Shown here one piece after another: positions 23,839 through 37,568 of a stretch of 64,000 nucleotides of DNA (position 1 is the first letter of the stretch; each line of letters begins with the position of its first letter). This DNA is from Xestospongia bergquistia (lineage: Eukaryota > Porifera > Demospongiae > Haplosclerida > Petrosiidae). The notes under the pieces are model-generated. The model saw only the letters and a program-made list of their open reading frames with translations. It made no database searches and was not told where the DNA came from. The position numbers were made by a program, and so were the translations under genes. The DNA lies in assembly GCA_963965975.1 (NCBI GenBank), contig OZ014412.1, forward strand, positions 3,226,501 to 3,290,500. The letters are read 5' to 3'.

Positions 23839-23997
23839 AATCATAACGTACATATTAGTACCCAACTTTATGATCCTACTCAACATCCTCATTCTCATAC
23901 TTCAACACCTATTCCACCCATGTATTCTACACTACCTACTAATGGTAACATTACAAGTCATATATCATCACCTGACAGTCAGTACTCTACATTGTAA
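23839..23997 (+). pseudogene. Fragment of the tyrosine-motif receptor tail (third copy)
   Basis: An open frame of 52 codons reads HVHISTQLYDPT, PHSHTSTPIPPMYSTL, NGNITSHISSPDSQYSTL and then stops at TAA 23995. It matches 6620-6770, including the ITIM-like SQYSTL. The preceding tail part and the Death domain are missing. It sits 208 bp from the 3' end of the receptor on the opposite strand. Confidence 0.6.
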
Positions 23998-24204
23998 ATG
24001 TAAGTTTATTTATATAATATTATTGATATATATATGTGTGTGGTCCTTCCTTCATGTTTTTACTGATATTAGTATTATCAATAAATGTGATGATCTTGTA
24101 TAAAAAGGTAGTATTAGACAACCATTAATAAAAACAATATAAGAACTGTTATCAGTGATATAAACACACACACACACATACAAACACACAAACAATATTA
24201 TTGA

Positions 24205-26307
24205 TCAATGTCTTATCACACCATATGCTGTACATGTGCTCATCTCTAGGTTAGTTACTATATCAACATTCTCATATTGAGGTATAATTTGATGAGGGAC
24301 AATATCTGCTAGTGGATTAACAGGAGCTGGTACAATACCTACAATGGATAATACCATTTAGAAACTATTCCCACTGTTAGTATTACCTTGTCTCAGTGAC
24401 GTAGTTCTTCTTATCCAACATATCACTATATGTACTAGTACAGTACATACCAGTATTAGAACAGACACACCCACTACACTACCTGTGTAAAACATTATAA
24501 TATGACCAATACAAAAAAGTCTCAGCAAATAATTTTTAATTTGTCATTAATTTTAGTGAAAAAGTTATTTCACATTGTTCAAATGAATTTTATTAATAAC
24601 AATCACCTCCCAATACAGCTGTCAGACAATTAGTACTGTTATTCACTTGTACGTCTGTATAATGTAAATGTAGATAAGGTATGTATGTGTCACTGAAAAC
24701 TGAGACATTCATGTTTTAGCAATACAATAAAAATGTTTTCTGACAGCTCACTTGCTCCTAGTACTGTAACCATGGAAACAAAACACATAGGACAGGACAC
24801 TTTAAGAGATGGATAGGTTGGTTCCAATCCAGTAATAGTGATATTAGTAGATGATATTGCCCAGTTATCTGATAATGTACCCTCCTCTTCAATATCATAT
24901 ACATACATATTATATATACCACTAGGTAGATCATATGTACATCCAATTACTGTACTACTACATACTGGAGAACGCATCAACGATATGTTAGTGCTGTAGG
25001 TAGAGGAGGTTAATGAAATAAGACAACCTTTAACAATAGCTCCTCTTATAAAATGACAGCTGTAACATGTTCTACCAATATTACTTAGGTCATTATATAA
25101 GGTAGCTTCAGTAATATCATATGTACCTAACAAATGAGAAAGTATTAGTACTTACTAGATGTTATCATTGTTATCTCACTTAGTATAGTTGATTCTGTTA
25201 CACTTATAACAATTCCACTCAATAAAGATAAAGTCATTGCTGTCCTCCATATTTTATTCTCAGTTATATTTAGCATAAGAATAGCGGCAACAACAGCTCC
25301 TTCATTAGTTATAGTTATTGAATTATTTAGAAAAGAATTATCTTCATTGTATATAACAACATTTAGTTGAGCTGACTCCACTATATGTGGACATTGTTGA
25401 AGTTCCTAGAACAGTCCATGATATAGTGTATATACAATGAATGGTCTATAACTTACCAAATCATATATTGTTGTATTCAAAATCCAACCATTAACTGATC
25501 TGATGAATGTAGTTGTTAAATTACTTATATTAACTAAAGAATAAGAATAAGAAAACACCATACTCTTTACTTAGTTTATTAGTAATAATACCTTCTGGTA
25601 CTACAACTGATGTGGTACTTATCTCTCCTACTCCAGCTGAGTTATTACCAGCTACACTAATTGTATATGTACCAAATTGACTGGGACAGTACTGCCATGT
25701 TGTAGAAGATGTAGTGTTCTGTGTAACTAGCTCTCCTCCATAAGTAACACTGATGATATAACAATGTATGGACATCAGAGAGAAGGGAGGAGACCAGGAA
25801 CAGTTTATATACTGACTTTGCACATGACATATCAAGTTGTTGACAGCAGCTAGTTCACCTAATGAGAGGAGATATAATGACATATATCAGAGAGTGTTTT
25901 ACCTTGTATTCTTAGAGTAGATTCACTAAAATTAAAATACTTATTATTGTTGACAAATCCTGCAGCAATACACTTCACTACTGTATTGTTATATTGAGGA
26001 TATCCAGGCATGGTAAGATTTGATTGTTGTGGTCCTCCAGTTGTAAACATACCAAGTTTGATAATCTCATTGTGACCATAACCTGTTCCATTAATATTCC
26101 AAGTAATTCCCACACCAGTATGATCCACTGAACAACGGTAATATGCTAGTTGATAGACTCCAATGATAGGAGATGGAATAAATGAGAATCGAACAGCTGT
26201 CAGTAATGAAACTAAAATAAATCATTTGTTACTGATGCTATCATACCTGCACATTCTAATATAACAAATCGAAACAATGTCAGCCATGTTGTCTTCACTA
26301 GATCCAT
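24205..26307 (-). CDS. Family 2 receptor with tyrosine-containing tail
   Basis: Predicted 533-aa receptor in nine exons: 26247-26307, 25903-26196, 25592-25858, 25457-25533, 25156-25405, 24752-25126, 24607-24654, 24387-24482, 24205-24338. Order: signal peptide (MDLVKTTWLTLFRFVILECA), Ig (21-118), FN3 (119-207), two-exon beta-rich segment (208-316, VNISNLTTTF then ELQQCPH), Cys-rich module (317-441; TCYSCHFIRGAIVKGC, CTYDLPSGIYNMYVYDIEEE, SCPMCF), 16-residue linker, TM (458-480, VVGVSVLILVCTVLVHIVIC), tail to 533. The tail has PQYENV (a YxN site that could bind Grb2-type SH2 domains) and TAYGVI, which fits TxYxx[VI]. Signalling is inferred. Exon sizes match the + strand paralogue at 18344 for the first three domains. 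The TM and tail exons define a subfamily with 39096-41056 and 54118-55819. Confidence 0.85.
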
Positions 26308-26559
26308 ACTTGATTGTCATTTCATCAACACAATCCAAATCATAGTACTCACATATGTGATGTTATCACTTATGTAAACAAATAAACATAACACACCAAG
26401 TTAACATTATGGTTTATATTATGACTTATTCATATAGAATAGTAGTAAGTGTAATATTTTGTTAGAGGTTTTTTCAAAATATCATTAAAATAATATATAA
26501 TCACAAACCCTATACAGTTCCTACACATATACCACATATTGAAGTAATATAAATTCTCT
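26308..26559. other. Upstream region, no gene seen
   Basis: Non-coding, AT-rich sequence between the receptor start at 26307 and the FN3 fragment. Confidence 0.4.
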
Positions 26560-26830
26560 CATTTACTGAGGCAAGGTCTATTATTGTCTTTTGGGATGTG
26601 TGTGTAATACCTGCTCTGGACAGAGTGAATCGTAAAGCTTGTATGTCACCAGTTATTAATTTAGATTTATTGTTGATATACTGTAGAACCTGGTGTGATA
26701 TCTCGTCTAATACAAAGTGGGTGGATAGATACGAATGATCACCATCTCATGGAATGTACCTACAGTACCCAATCATGTCATTATCATGTACGAGATACAT
26801 TATAAAGAGTCTAACAGTAATGGTCCATAC
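26560..26830 (+). pseudogene. Fragment of a family 1 receptor (FN3 3 and FN3 4)
   Basis: The start of the third FN3 exon is recognisable (actgaggcaaggtctattat against gttgaggcaaggtccatgac at 29113) but degrades after about 50 bp. The fourth FN3 exon follows with its acceptor (tactgtagaacctggtgtg) and continues to agtctaacagtaatggtcca, where a minisatellite takes over. It is in the same orientation as the intact gene 640 bp downstream and cannot encode a domain. Confidence 0.7.
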
Positions 26831-27172
26831 AATATGACTACAGTAATGTTCCATACAATATGACTACAGTAATAGTCCATAGAATATGACTATAGTAATG
26901 GTCCATACAATATGACTACAGTAATAGTCCATACAATATGACTACAGTAATGGTCCATACAATATGACTACAGTAATAGTCCATACAATATGACTACAGT
27001 AATGGTCCATACAATATGACTACAGTAATGGTCCATAGAATATGACTACAGTAATGGTCCATACAATATGACTACAGTAATGGTCCATAGAATATGACTA
27101 CAGTAATGGTCCATACAATATGACTACAGTAATGGTCCATACAATATGACTATAGTAATAGTCCATACAACA
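26816..27172 (+). repeat. 26-bp minisatellite grown from an FN3 exon
   Basis: About 13-14 copies of a unit of the type acagtaatggtccatacaat+atgact, with minor variants (gtccatagaat, agtaatagt). The unit derives from the codons for SNGPYNMT in the fourth FN3 exon (compare 29552-29575). Because 26 is not a multiple of three, the array shifts frame and is not coding. Confidence 0.88.
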
Positions 27173-27463
27173 TGGCTATGAAATCAACACACAATTCATT
27201 TAAATTGAAATCAAAACTAGTAACTCCAAACAATAAACAACATGGTTTGTTCTCAATGTAATGTATATAGTTTCAAGATATTAATTAAATTATGACAATA
27301 TTATATTGTACCTAGCTAACAATAGATAGTTAATAAATTAACTTTTAACTTTTTATTCAGTTTTCATTTAACCATAAAAATGAAACAAAATTACCAATCA
27401 TAACAATAAAACAATAAAAACAATAGAAGACTGGTCTATAGTCAAAGATTCATAGCAATACCA

Positions 27464-30400
27464 ATGAAGATATTATCACTGTGTTGTATGTTACTATTAG
27501 TACAACTAGGAGATGGACAAGCACCTACCAACAGACCTAGTAATGGTAAGTAGTTGTTGTTAGAGTGATCATTAATATATACTTCATAATAACAGGTGTA
27601 CAACTGTATCTACCCTATGAGAATAGGATAATACCAAACTTCTCAATGATATATGCTGGACAGTTCTTTGATGTTGATAAGAATAATGATGTTGTAAGTG
27701 ATGCTTTGTGGTGTCAGAGTGCTAATGATGGTTCTCGTATTGGACTGTGGTATTATCCTAATGGTACTCAAGTACCTTTGTTTACTGGACTTTTTGGTGA
27801 TAGTAATGGACCACGTCCAATATTCTCTAAGAGGTTTACAGGTCAGATTGCACTAGCTAGAAATAGTGGACTATCAGATTATGAAGGCCTGTATACCTGT
27901 ATCATTCCTGATGAAAATGGAATGAACCAAACACTAGTGGTAGGAATATACAGAACTGTTACTTACAATAATAATGGTCAGTGGCTTAATTCATGTAGTA
28001 ATAAAGTAATTATATATCTCACTCTTATATAGATGGTCCTAATACAGACTCCTTCATGCAGTTCTCTCTTGTCTCCACAAGAGATGCTAACCCTCCAGTC
28101 TTTACTCTAACCTTCAATATCTCTGATGGACCTCCCACTGACATCAATTGTACAGATGGAAGTAATCCATTCACCATTGCTAATGGTGACCTGTCTCGTG
28201 TTGTAGTGGATGGACCAGAATCTGTTACACAGGTGACAGTGACAGTGAGAATGAGACAGGCTGGTACCTATCAGTGTGCTGTCTTTAATGCCAGAGTACC
28301 TAATGACACTATTGATAATGTCATAGCTACAAATAGTTCTATAACTGGTTAGTAAATCAATGAATAGGATGGTATATTTATCACCTATTCGTTACAGTTG
28401 CTGATACTCCTACTAATCTAACTGCTACAAGACTGAATACAGGTCTGGCTCATGTACAGCTCTCCTGGTCAATTGTATCAGGAGTAGCTGGTTATGAGGT
28501 ATTCTATCAACTCAGTAATGGTAGTAGTTCTGTTATGAGTGCAGGAACTAGCACTAACACAATGTTGAATATAACATCAGGACTGAGTTTATACAGTGCA
28601 TATGACTTCTTTGTAGTATCATATGGCAGCGAGGGTAGTACAGTACTACCTAGTAATCATAGTAACAATGTTACTATGACATTCTGTAAGTGTTGAATAG
28701 AATATTAAATCTGTGATAATTTTGGTAAATTTTAGCTACATTGGTTACTGTGAACCTTACTGCCACTAATACAACTATTACTATGATATGGACACTCTCT
28801 TCATTTGCTCCTCCTACAACCAGTGATTACCAGGGTTATCGCTGTTGTCGTAGGCAATGTGAAGAGAGGTTTGGTCCTAATCTGTTCTCTGATTTAAATT
28901 CATCATCATATACATTTACTGGTATTGATTCGGGCAGTTACTGTATTGTTGGTCTTAAGGGGACATATGGTAATAAGTCAGTGTTCCTGGATTCAGCATT
29001 TACTATTACACTTTCATCTGGTAAACCATAATATAACCACTAATATTGTAATATTGTTCTCACATTGCCTACAGTACCCAGTTCATCTGTCAGTAATATT
29101 ACTATTTCATCAGTTGAGGCAAGGTCCATGACTGTCTTGTGGGATGAGGTACCTTGCTCTGAACAGAATGGACCCATCACTGGTTACTTGCTCTACTACA
29201 CTAACACAACATTCAATGATACTGTTAACATCACTGGAGGAGATAACAGACAGTACAACCTCACAACACTCACACCTTACACTAACTACACTGTGACAGT
29301 AATAGCATACAATGATGGTGGGACTGGACCAGCAAGTAGTGAGGTAATACAACAGACTGGAGAAGCAGGTAAGTCATTTGTTAATACTAGTAAAATTGTT
29401 CATTATTGGTATACTGTAGAACCTGGTGTGGTATCTGATCTAATACTAAGTAGTACAGAGAAACAGGTCATCACCGTTACATGGAATATACCCACAATAC
29501 CCAATGGTATCATTATCATATATGAGATACGTTATAGAGAGTCTACCAGTAATGGTCCATACAATATAACTAATACAACCAACACACAGTACACTATACA
29601 AGGATTACTTTCATTTACTAAGTATATCATTGGAGTGAGAGCATATATTAGTGTAGGACCAGGAGAATGGACTGATAGAAACTACATTATTGTTAATGTG
29701 CCAAGTAAGTAGTTCACCAATCATGTTTTCTTGTGTCAATGTTCTTCTCTGCAGATGTTGAAGGTTTGTCTATAGAAGTATTTGATGATACAGTTTTAAT
29801 ATCATGGACTCCATTGAACAATACATATCTCACAAGTTATATAATACAATATAAAGAGATTAATCAAATAGCATTTCAAAAGATTGACTTGCCACCATCT
29901 GTCTCACTTGTTGGACTACCACATTTAAAGAAAGGAAAGGAGTATGCATTCCAAATATTCAATGTGCTGACAGTTAATGATATGAAATATAATGGTTCTT
30001 TATCTTCACCAGTGATTATACTAGTAACAAAACAATTATTACCAACAACAATTCCATCATTTTGTCCTCTATCGTCAATAACAATTACTGAAACAATACT
30101 CTGTCATACCCTCTCTTCTTTACTTGATTCCCAGATGAGCTATTCCCATTCTATAGTAGATACTGCTACTCTATCAATAGATCCACAGGAGAATTGTACA
30201 GGTCCTCTAGTTGGTATAGCAGTGGTAGCAGTTATGTTACTAGTTATATTAAGTTTATTGATTGGATTACTTTTCTATTGTCACAAGAGGAAGAAATACG
30301 ATAATACAAGGTATGATAACAATCAATACAAAATATACAATTTATTCTGTTTCTATAGTGACCGTGAGTCCATTCCCATGACAAGCAGTCCAGCATATGT

Positions 30401-30735
30401 TAAGATAGAAACTTGTCCATCTAGCTCTACAACACAAGAACATTATGAAACTGTTACACAGTATGTTAGATATAAATATAACCAATAATATTTTATGACA
30501 ACACTAAAAGAGTATTAATAACAAACATTGTCTCTAGTTATAATAGTTAGTTATACATGTATAACATGTCATAGTTAATTATATATGTCCATTTTGGTAA
30601 TATTAATAATTATATTTGTGACATATTATATTTCATAGAAAAAGTGAAGAACCATTATATGACACAACTGTTGATCAAGAAGATCCAATTTATGAATTCC
30701 CAGATTCTCTTACTCCATATAAACTTATTCATTAA
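27464..30735 (+). CDS. Family 1 receptor: 2 Ig + 5 FN3, TM, tyrosine tail
   Basis: Predicted 894-aa receptor in ten exons: 27464-27545, 27596-27976, 28033-28347, 28398-28685, 28736-29020, 29075-29368, 29420-29704, 29755-30310, 30359-30460, 30639-30735. Order: signal peptide (1-27, MKILSLCCMLLLVQL), Ig 1 (28-154), Ig 2 (155-259), FN3 1-4 (260-643), and one exon holding FN3 5, stalk and TM (644-828; TM about 793-817, VGIAVVAVMLLVILSLLIGL). The tail spans three exons with phase 2 junctions. Its tyrosines are PAYVKI, HYETV, LYDTT, IYEFP and TPYKLI; the last fits TxYxx[VI], and YVKI-x12-YETV is close to, but not, a canonical ITAM. The third FN3 (WDEVPCSEQNGPITGYLLYY) is the most canonical. It is inverted relative to the other family 1 genes. 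Fusion of FN3 5, stalk and TM in one exon is peculiar to this copy. Confidence 0.9.
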
Positions 30736-30805
30736 ACAATATACTATAATATGTATTACTGCTACATAACAGACTTATATACTATAGTGTGAATTTAACA
30801 GTCAC

Positions 30806-30811
30806 AATAAA
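30806..30811 (+). terminator. Polyadenylation signal of the 27464-30735 gene
   Basis: AATAAA lies 71 bp after the stop codon. Confidence 0.55.
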
Positions 30812-30924
30812 TTTTAGTATTATTAATTGAGTTATAAAAATATTGATATTAATAATATAAATATTAAATAATATAATTATACTAACAGGTATATTAGTAT
30901 ATTAAAATGATAAGTAATGATTAA

Positions 30925-31085
30925 AACATGGGCCGACAGACCTAGTAATGGTTAGTAGCTGTTGTTAGAGTTATTATTGATATATAGTTCATAACAACAA
31001 GTGAACAACTGTATCTATTATATCTATCAGAAATTATGATATTGGACTGATATTTTAATAGTACTCAAGTTTGTTTGTTTATTGA
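30925..31085 (+). pseudogene. Fragment of a family 1 receptor (leader end and Ig 1)
   Basis: gacagacctagtaatggt with an intron-like continuation matches the leader exon junction at 27531-27550. gaacaactgtatctattat and attttaatagtactcaagt match the start and middle of the Ig 1 exon at 27597-27780. Large parts are missing. It lies 190 bp after the intact gene in the same orientation. Confidence 0.6.
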
Positions 31086-31384
31086 AATATTTAATGATAA
31101 TTTAATACTTCATCAATGCTAGCACACTCTAAGAAGATTATAGAATGAAGGACAAATTGTATTACTAACTAGAACTTGAGTTGTCTGAAATATTATTTGT
31201 TAATGTCTAATTTTTAGTCTTTTTTTGAAGTTAAGTTATTAGTTTGTTTGTGATTTTATTGTAAAAAGTAAAGCACTTTAGAGAACATGAATGTGTCTTG
31301 ACATGTATTGGTATAATAAATTGTGTTTTTGTATTAATAAATAACTACTCTATCTTAATATATATAATGTGAATGCTCTTTGTT

Positions 31385-31850
31385 TTTTACTGATATATCT
31401 AATATACTACTAGTGGACATATACTGGTAATATTACTGATATATCTAATATACTACCAGTGGACATATACTGGTAATATTACTGAAATATCTAACATATT
31501 ACCAGTAGACATATACTGGTAATATTACTGAAATATCTAACATATTACCAGTAGACATATACTGGTAATATTACTGAAATATCTAACATATTACCAGTAG
31601 ACATATACTGGTAATATTACTGATATATCTAATATACTACTAGTGGACATATACTGGTAATATTACTTATATATCTAATATACTACCAGTGAACATATAC
31701 TGGTAATATTACTGATATATCTAACATACTACCAGTGGACATATACTGGTAATATTACTGATATATCTAATATACTACCAGTGGACATATACTCGTAATA
31801 TTACTGATATATTGAATATACTACCAGTGGGCATATACAGGTAATATTAC
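31385..31850. repeat. 46-bp minisatellite, about 10 units
   Basis: The unit is tactggtaatattactgata+tatctaatatactaccagtg+gacata with few variants. The same unit forms a shorter array at 46377-46495. Confidence 0.92.
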
Positions 31851-34800
31851 TGATAATTATAATGATTATATAGGACATATAATACATTGGTATAATATAT
31901 TGATTATCATTATCTGTATCAGTAGTGCCATAAATAATATTGAACACTCATTGTATTATAATGTATACTATAATTATTACTATGTAATAATGTATATGTT
32001 ATTACTAGTGTTCAGACTTTTTATGAAGTTCCAGAGTTTAGGACATCAGACTTCTGGAATATTACCTTTACTGATATATCAATTTGGTATGAGTATAGTT
32101 GTAAGAACACATAACGTATACACCTGCAATTATTTTTTTAAGGATGACATATTATTAATATGAAATCACCATTATATTTTCATTATATAAATTGTTAACA
32201 TGAACTCTAGTATTAGAACCATACAGGGAGGGACTTCTTAGTTATTAATATAAATCTTACCGAAGCCATACTCAAAGTGTAAATTAAATCCGTCCAGCTC
32301 TCTCATTTACAAATTGCAAAGAGATAGGAACTTAATAATAAGTTTCTCATTTGTTGTACTCTGGTAGTTGACATGTGTATTTCACTGTAAAAATTAATAT
32401 GTTTAGAATTGGTTTGAAATGAATTAGTTAACAATTTGACAACATAATTTTTAACTTGGTTGATATATTAAGATATAAAATAATAACAGCTCTCAAATAA
32501 TATAATCTCTTTCATCAGCTTTATCTTTAACTTAACACTTTACAAGTACACCTATCTAGTGGGCACTATTATAATAGTAAACAATATATCACAATAATAG
32601 TTATTCAATAGCATACTATTATGGTTATAGTGTCCCTCTTATAAGGAGTTAAAGTGGTCACAATCAACATAGAGAGTTAAACACTTAAACAAAGAAAATG
32701 ACAACTACATCAATGAATTTAACAGTCTAACCACTAGAAAACATAAGTGATGACTATTATTCAAACAATAGATTGGTTTTTATGAATCAAAAAGTTATAA
32801 TACTACATAATATGTACACAATGATATTTCCCTTACATAACCTCATATATAATATATCATTATATGTACATTCTATATAGTTAGCTAATGGGCCTAGTAC
32901 ATGATATATATGTTACTATAGTCAGCTAAAGGGGAATTTTAATGATTACTCAAATTTAAAATAGTCATTAATTCAAAGTTTTAACAAATTTACTAATCAA
33001 CATCTATGGCATGTACATAATTTAATACTTCTATTAAACTATATAGTTCTCTAAATCAGGTAAATAAGTTTATAACAATAAATAAAGTGTTAACATTATT
33101 TTATGTCAGATAATATAAAAGTATGTTATTTTTCTCACTACACAATAGAGTCCATAGTTATAATTACTATATTATATATCTTATTTACTTTGGTATACAG
33201 TTTATTTTGTGAAAAAGAACAAAATGTCAATGTCAATTTGACTTTTAGCAACAATCACAATGATCATATTAGTGTAGACTAATTTAACTTTACTACATAA
33301 TAAATACATTGGTAGTTATAATTATTAATGTTATATTGTAAACACAATTTGATGAAACATGCTATTTGTTCCATGTAGTTATGTGTGTACTTTGACTGCT
33401 AGTATAATTACATAGGTAATTATAATTACAATGTTATGTTGTTACAATTTATTTTTACAACAACAATTATATCGATGTCACTGTTTGTGTTAAAAGACGA
33501 TAATTACTACACTTTGTTCCTTCAACAAATTCTTTCTCATCAACCAGGTACATACAATGTCATATAATAATATAAATGGAGGAGGTTACATCTCATATCA
33601 GCCGATAAAATTAAATGTTATTATTATTATTACTTCATTAATAACAAAGTAATGTTTTGTTAGTTTCATTTGATGTTAACAAAATACTTAAAGTGAACAC
33701 CAATTGTGTAATATTTAGGATAGGGATCAAATCACTCAAATATTGAGAAAATGAATAAATTCTTGACCTGTTATTTCACAATAATTATCAAAACATTATA
33801 TATAGTTGACATTCCATGTATTGTAATGTTTATGTTAAATAGATTACTGAAGAGAACTTCATAGTAAACTAAGTAAATTGATTGTGTAGGATACATCTCA
33901 TAGAATTAAATATGTTAACTAGATATCAATTCTAAAACAATAGTGATTGTTTAAATTGCATAATGTAATACTTTGCAATTATAATAACTGCATGAATAAC
34001 CAACTACATTAGTTTAGGAGGAGATATTTATAAAATATAATGACAGCATTTGGCACAACTATACAGCAACAACATTTGATAAGGTAAATCAGTGAGATAA
34101 TTATAATGCGAGTAATCAAATTGTTTGCAACGGACATTCAATTTACAATATTTCATTTGAAAGTAAAAGTATTAAAACAAACAAAATATAACAATATAAT
34201 ATTAGTACATATTTGTTAGAATGTGGTTATATATATGAGTACATTGTATTAATCATTACATTGATAGCTAATGATATTGACACCACTATATACTAGTACA
34301 GTTATAATATAATATTTTATGGTCTTGGGCTGTGATCTAATAGGTAAGTAGAAGAATGTGTCATTAGAGGCCCTTATTTTTGATTTACTTAACTATTTTA
34401 TGAGCTAGTATTGGACTGCATTTAAAGAGATATATCTGAATACTATATTAACAAGTCTCCCAAATATAGAGAGTTTCCTTAACACGAAGTGTTCTTTATG
34501 ATAATAAATGACCCAGCAAGATAAGGAAGGATAAATTGCTATCATGAGCTAACTAAGTATTAAGACTTATATGACAAATAGATGTGTTACTTTATTCCCT
34601 ATACATACATCTCTTTGATATTGGTCATCACCTTCTATCCACAATCTGAGTATATGCTAATGTTTAGATACAAAGAAAGATAAGGTTCCACTGATCATTT
34701 TTTGTTCTATTACTATAGAGGACATATATCTGTAAACAACCTAATTAAACAATGACTAGAATTTAATATGAAAGAACAGTATATAGACATAAGTTATATA

Positions 34801-35150
34801 CTAATAATACATTCACAGAGAGTGATATCATGATAGCACTAATGAGATATGTCTGTTTATTTGTCTAAGATGTAATTAATAATATTCCCCTCATACTTTG
34901 GGGATAGCCTCACTTGAACTTGGCTAGATTCGTGTGCATATTATATTACACAATAACCATTGCAATATCACGTGATGGAGGTCATTACCTCATATTTCCT
35001 TTATTGTATTGATCATAAAACTGTTAGCTAAATAGTATTTATTGTTGTATCCAGTAACAAAAAATCTGTAGTTACCGTTTATTAACTGTTTTGATTAAAG
35101 GAAATTCCGTTTACTATCCGGTGTTACTTTTATATATAAATTACATATCA
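31851..35150. other. Gene-poor segment; source of non-coding duplications
   Basis: No supported gene in 3.3 kb. About 32210-33050 resembles 46520-47330 (shared aatataaatcttacc and cttaataacaagtttctcatttg-type runs). About 33500-34900 resembles 58135-58930 (shared ccttcaacaaattctt and ctcatatcagcc). About 32950-33070 appears inverted near 53240-53330. These may be old mobile elements, but no transposase or termini were found. Confidence 0.5.
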
Positions 35151-35153
35151 CTC

Positions 35154-35284
35154 TATAAAAGATGACGTATAAGCGTCAAAGTTGCGAGAGACTGAGTGGA
35201 GAGATCGTGAGATCAGTGACTCATTGATTGAACTGTGATTGCCCGGTCTGTTGACCAACAGCGGAACTGCTAGATTGAAGGTTT
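35154..35284 (+). promoter_or_regulatory. Promoter and 5' non-coding exon of the 36132 receptor
   Basis: TATAAAA at 35154-35160 is followed by the inverted pair TGACG-tataag-CGTCA (35162-35177), a split CRE-like site. The next 100 bp are GC-richer than the surroundings and end at a donor GTAAGC (35285). The coding exon begins immediately after the acceptor at 36130-36131, so a 5' non-coding exon is required; this is the best candidate. The transcription start is not determined. Confidence 0.5.
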
Positions 35285-36131
35285 GTAAGCATCATGTCAA
35301 TTAACTAACAAGTTTTGCTAAAAATTCTTATAAATTAGTTCGAGCCAGTTAACAACTGAAAAATACAGCGTGTATTGATATAGAAATGTCTGGTTTGTAA
35401 ATTGATGCTGTTTATTTTGTATTATTCAGTGATTTAGTTTTGTGGTTAAAGTTTATTTATAATACAAGCTATGCATATATATATATATATATATGTACAC
35501 CTATAGCTAGATGTGTTATACTCTTTGCCATATCAAATAAAAATGCATACTTACAGGAATGCATGGATATGCAGGGTGTGTCTTGCAAGTGATAGGCTAG
35601 ATTTAATTACAAATGCAACTTTGATCTCTTAGTCTGTCCAGCAGAGAATAAAGTAAACTTTAGTATTTATAATGTAGTTTTTGTATATCTTCTAATTTAC
35701 TACTAGTCTTTGATCTTATTCACCTTCACACTGCTCTAGACATCTTATATACATCTTTTAATTGTTTTAAGTATATCTGCTTTTTCCTTTCATCAAGTTT
35801 AATGTATTGCTAAATATCAAGTAAAATTTTCAATGCAAACACCTGTATTTTTGTATACCTGTGGTTGCAGGTTCTGGTAAAGCATTTATCACTTTCTTTA
35901 GCATGACCAAACTATATATATGTATACATAACAAAGCTAGCAAGGAATAAATCTTTGTATGTTTTAGATCCAAGAATACTTGCATAAATTCATATATTTT
36001 GTGCATACATATCTAAAAATATAATTAGCAATAGCCTTTACCTTGTACCGTAGAGATAGACTATTATATCTACTTCTGTACCTGTAGAAAATAGCTTTGA
36101 ATTACTTCAACAATTTTTGCAATTTTTATAG

Positions 36132-37423
36132 ATGGCCTCTGGCCTCAGGTTCTTCATTGTGCCTCTAATATGCACAAGTTTTGTTCTCTCACAAGGTATG
36201 TTTAAAATTTACAATGCTAACTGTTATAATCAATGTAAACACTAAACTAGCATTGGTCAATGATTGGCATTGCCATTTAAGGTAATGTTTATATGTCCTT
36301 CCACCTATAACTAATGTACACATATTATTATTATGTGTGTTTTAATTATAGTTATAAGAACATTTTTAATGCAAAATCTTAAATTGACTGGATTACACTA
36401 GTAACCTATTAAACTATAATAATGCATGTCAATGACTAGTGTCTTGTAGCTGACAATGTCTTAATAGAATTATTTGGCTTGTCAATTTTCTTTTCTGTTG
36501 ATAAAGTAATGTTTGTTATAAATAATATGCACAAAATATTTCTAGACCTGTATACTATAATTAACAAATTTCCTTCAGTTGTTTATCTTTAATTTTTGAT
36601 AATTATAGTTAATGCTGTTCTGATTCAATTGTATTCACCTTCCAACGTTGGAGTCTATCAACTAGCACATTACAGATGTGTAGTGAATGATACTGGTTTG
36701 AGTATTATTTGGCTTGTTAATGGAACAGCTTCTAATAACAGTGACATTATCCAACTTGGTATTGTTACAATTGGAGCAGGATCATCTGACTCCAGTCTTA
36801 CAATACCTGGATATCCTCAATATAACAATACAGTAGTGAGATGTGTTGCCTTTGAATTTGTAAATGGTAGTAAAGATTTTGCTGCTATTGAAACTACTCT
36901 AAGACTACAAGGTAACACACTCTCTGATATATGTCATTATATCTCCTCTCATTAGGTAAACTAGCTGCTGTAAACAACTTGAGATGTTATGTACAAAGTC
37001 GGTGCATAAAGTGTTCCTGGTCTCCTCCTCCTACCTTCTATCTGGTATTTATACATGGTTATATCATCAATGTTACTTATGAAGGAGAACTAGTTACACA
37101 GAACACTACATCTTCTACAAGATGGCAGTACTGTCCCAGTCAATTTGGTAACTATACAATTAGTGTAGCTGGTAATAATTCAGCTGGAGAAGGAGAGATA
37201 AGTACTAGTAAGTTATTATGCTATAATAATATTATCATAATATAATTCATAACTATACTAGATAGCTTATTAGTAGGTAATATCAAAGATTCGTCAGCTA
37301 ATGGTAAGTTTATTGATAAATGTAGTGCTCTTATTATACAAGTTTTTTGTAGTTGTTCCTCCTGTTGTTTCTATTCTTGTTGTGTTAGCAGTATTGAGTA
37401 ACATTATAATGTCGTATCTATAG
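36132..37423 (+). CDS. Tailless family 2 receptor: Ig, FN3, TM
   Basis: Predicted 243-aa protein in five exons: 36132-36195 (signal peptide MASGLRFFIVPLICTSFVLS, ATG directly after the acceptor), 36609-36911 (Ig, 22-122; HYRCVV, IIWLVN, VRCVAFEF), 36956-37207 (FN3, 123-206; LRCYVQSRCIKCSW, WQYCPSQFGNYTISVAG), 37262-37303 (14-residue linker) and 37353-37423 (TM, VPPVVSILVVLAVLSNIIMS, then stop TAG). The Cys-rich module and the cytoplasmic tail present in the paralogues are absent, so the chain either acts as a decoy or needs a partner to signal (inference); a GPI-anchor signal cannot be excluded. The TAG at 37421 stands where a second copy of the exon at 37569-37645 has CAG, so a longer tail was lost or is supplied by alternative splicing. 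AATAAA at 37470 follows. Confidence 0.85.
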
Positions 37424-37568
37424 AAAAGAGAAGTTGTCTGTGTGCCTAATGAAAAGGTTCACAACAAAAAATAAACAAATGTTATGAAGTGAAATGTGGA
37501 TAATGTCTTGTTTATTATGTTATGTAATTATTTTTAAATATTGTGTATTTTATTAAGTTATTACATAG

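Noticed and set aside
26816..27172. Regular short repeats considered as a CRISPR array
   Set aside because: Units are contiguous without unique spacers and derive from an FN3 exon; the genome is eukaryotic.
29110..29352. Minus-strand open frame opposite the third FN3 exon
   Set aside because: It is antisense to a well-supported exon and is mirrored opposite every paralogous copy.
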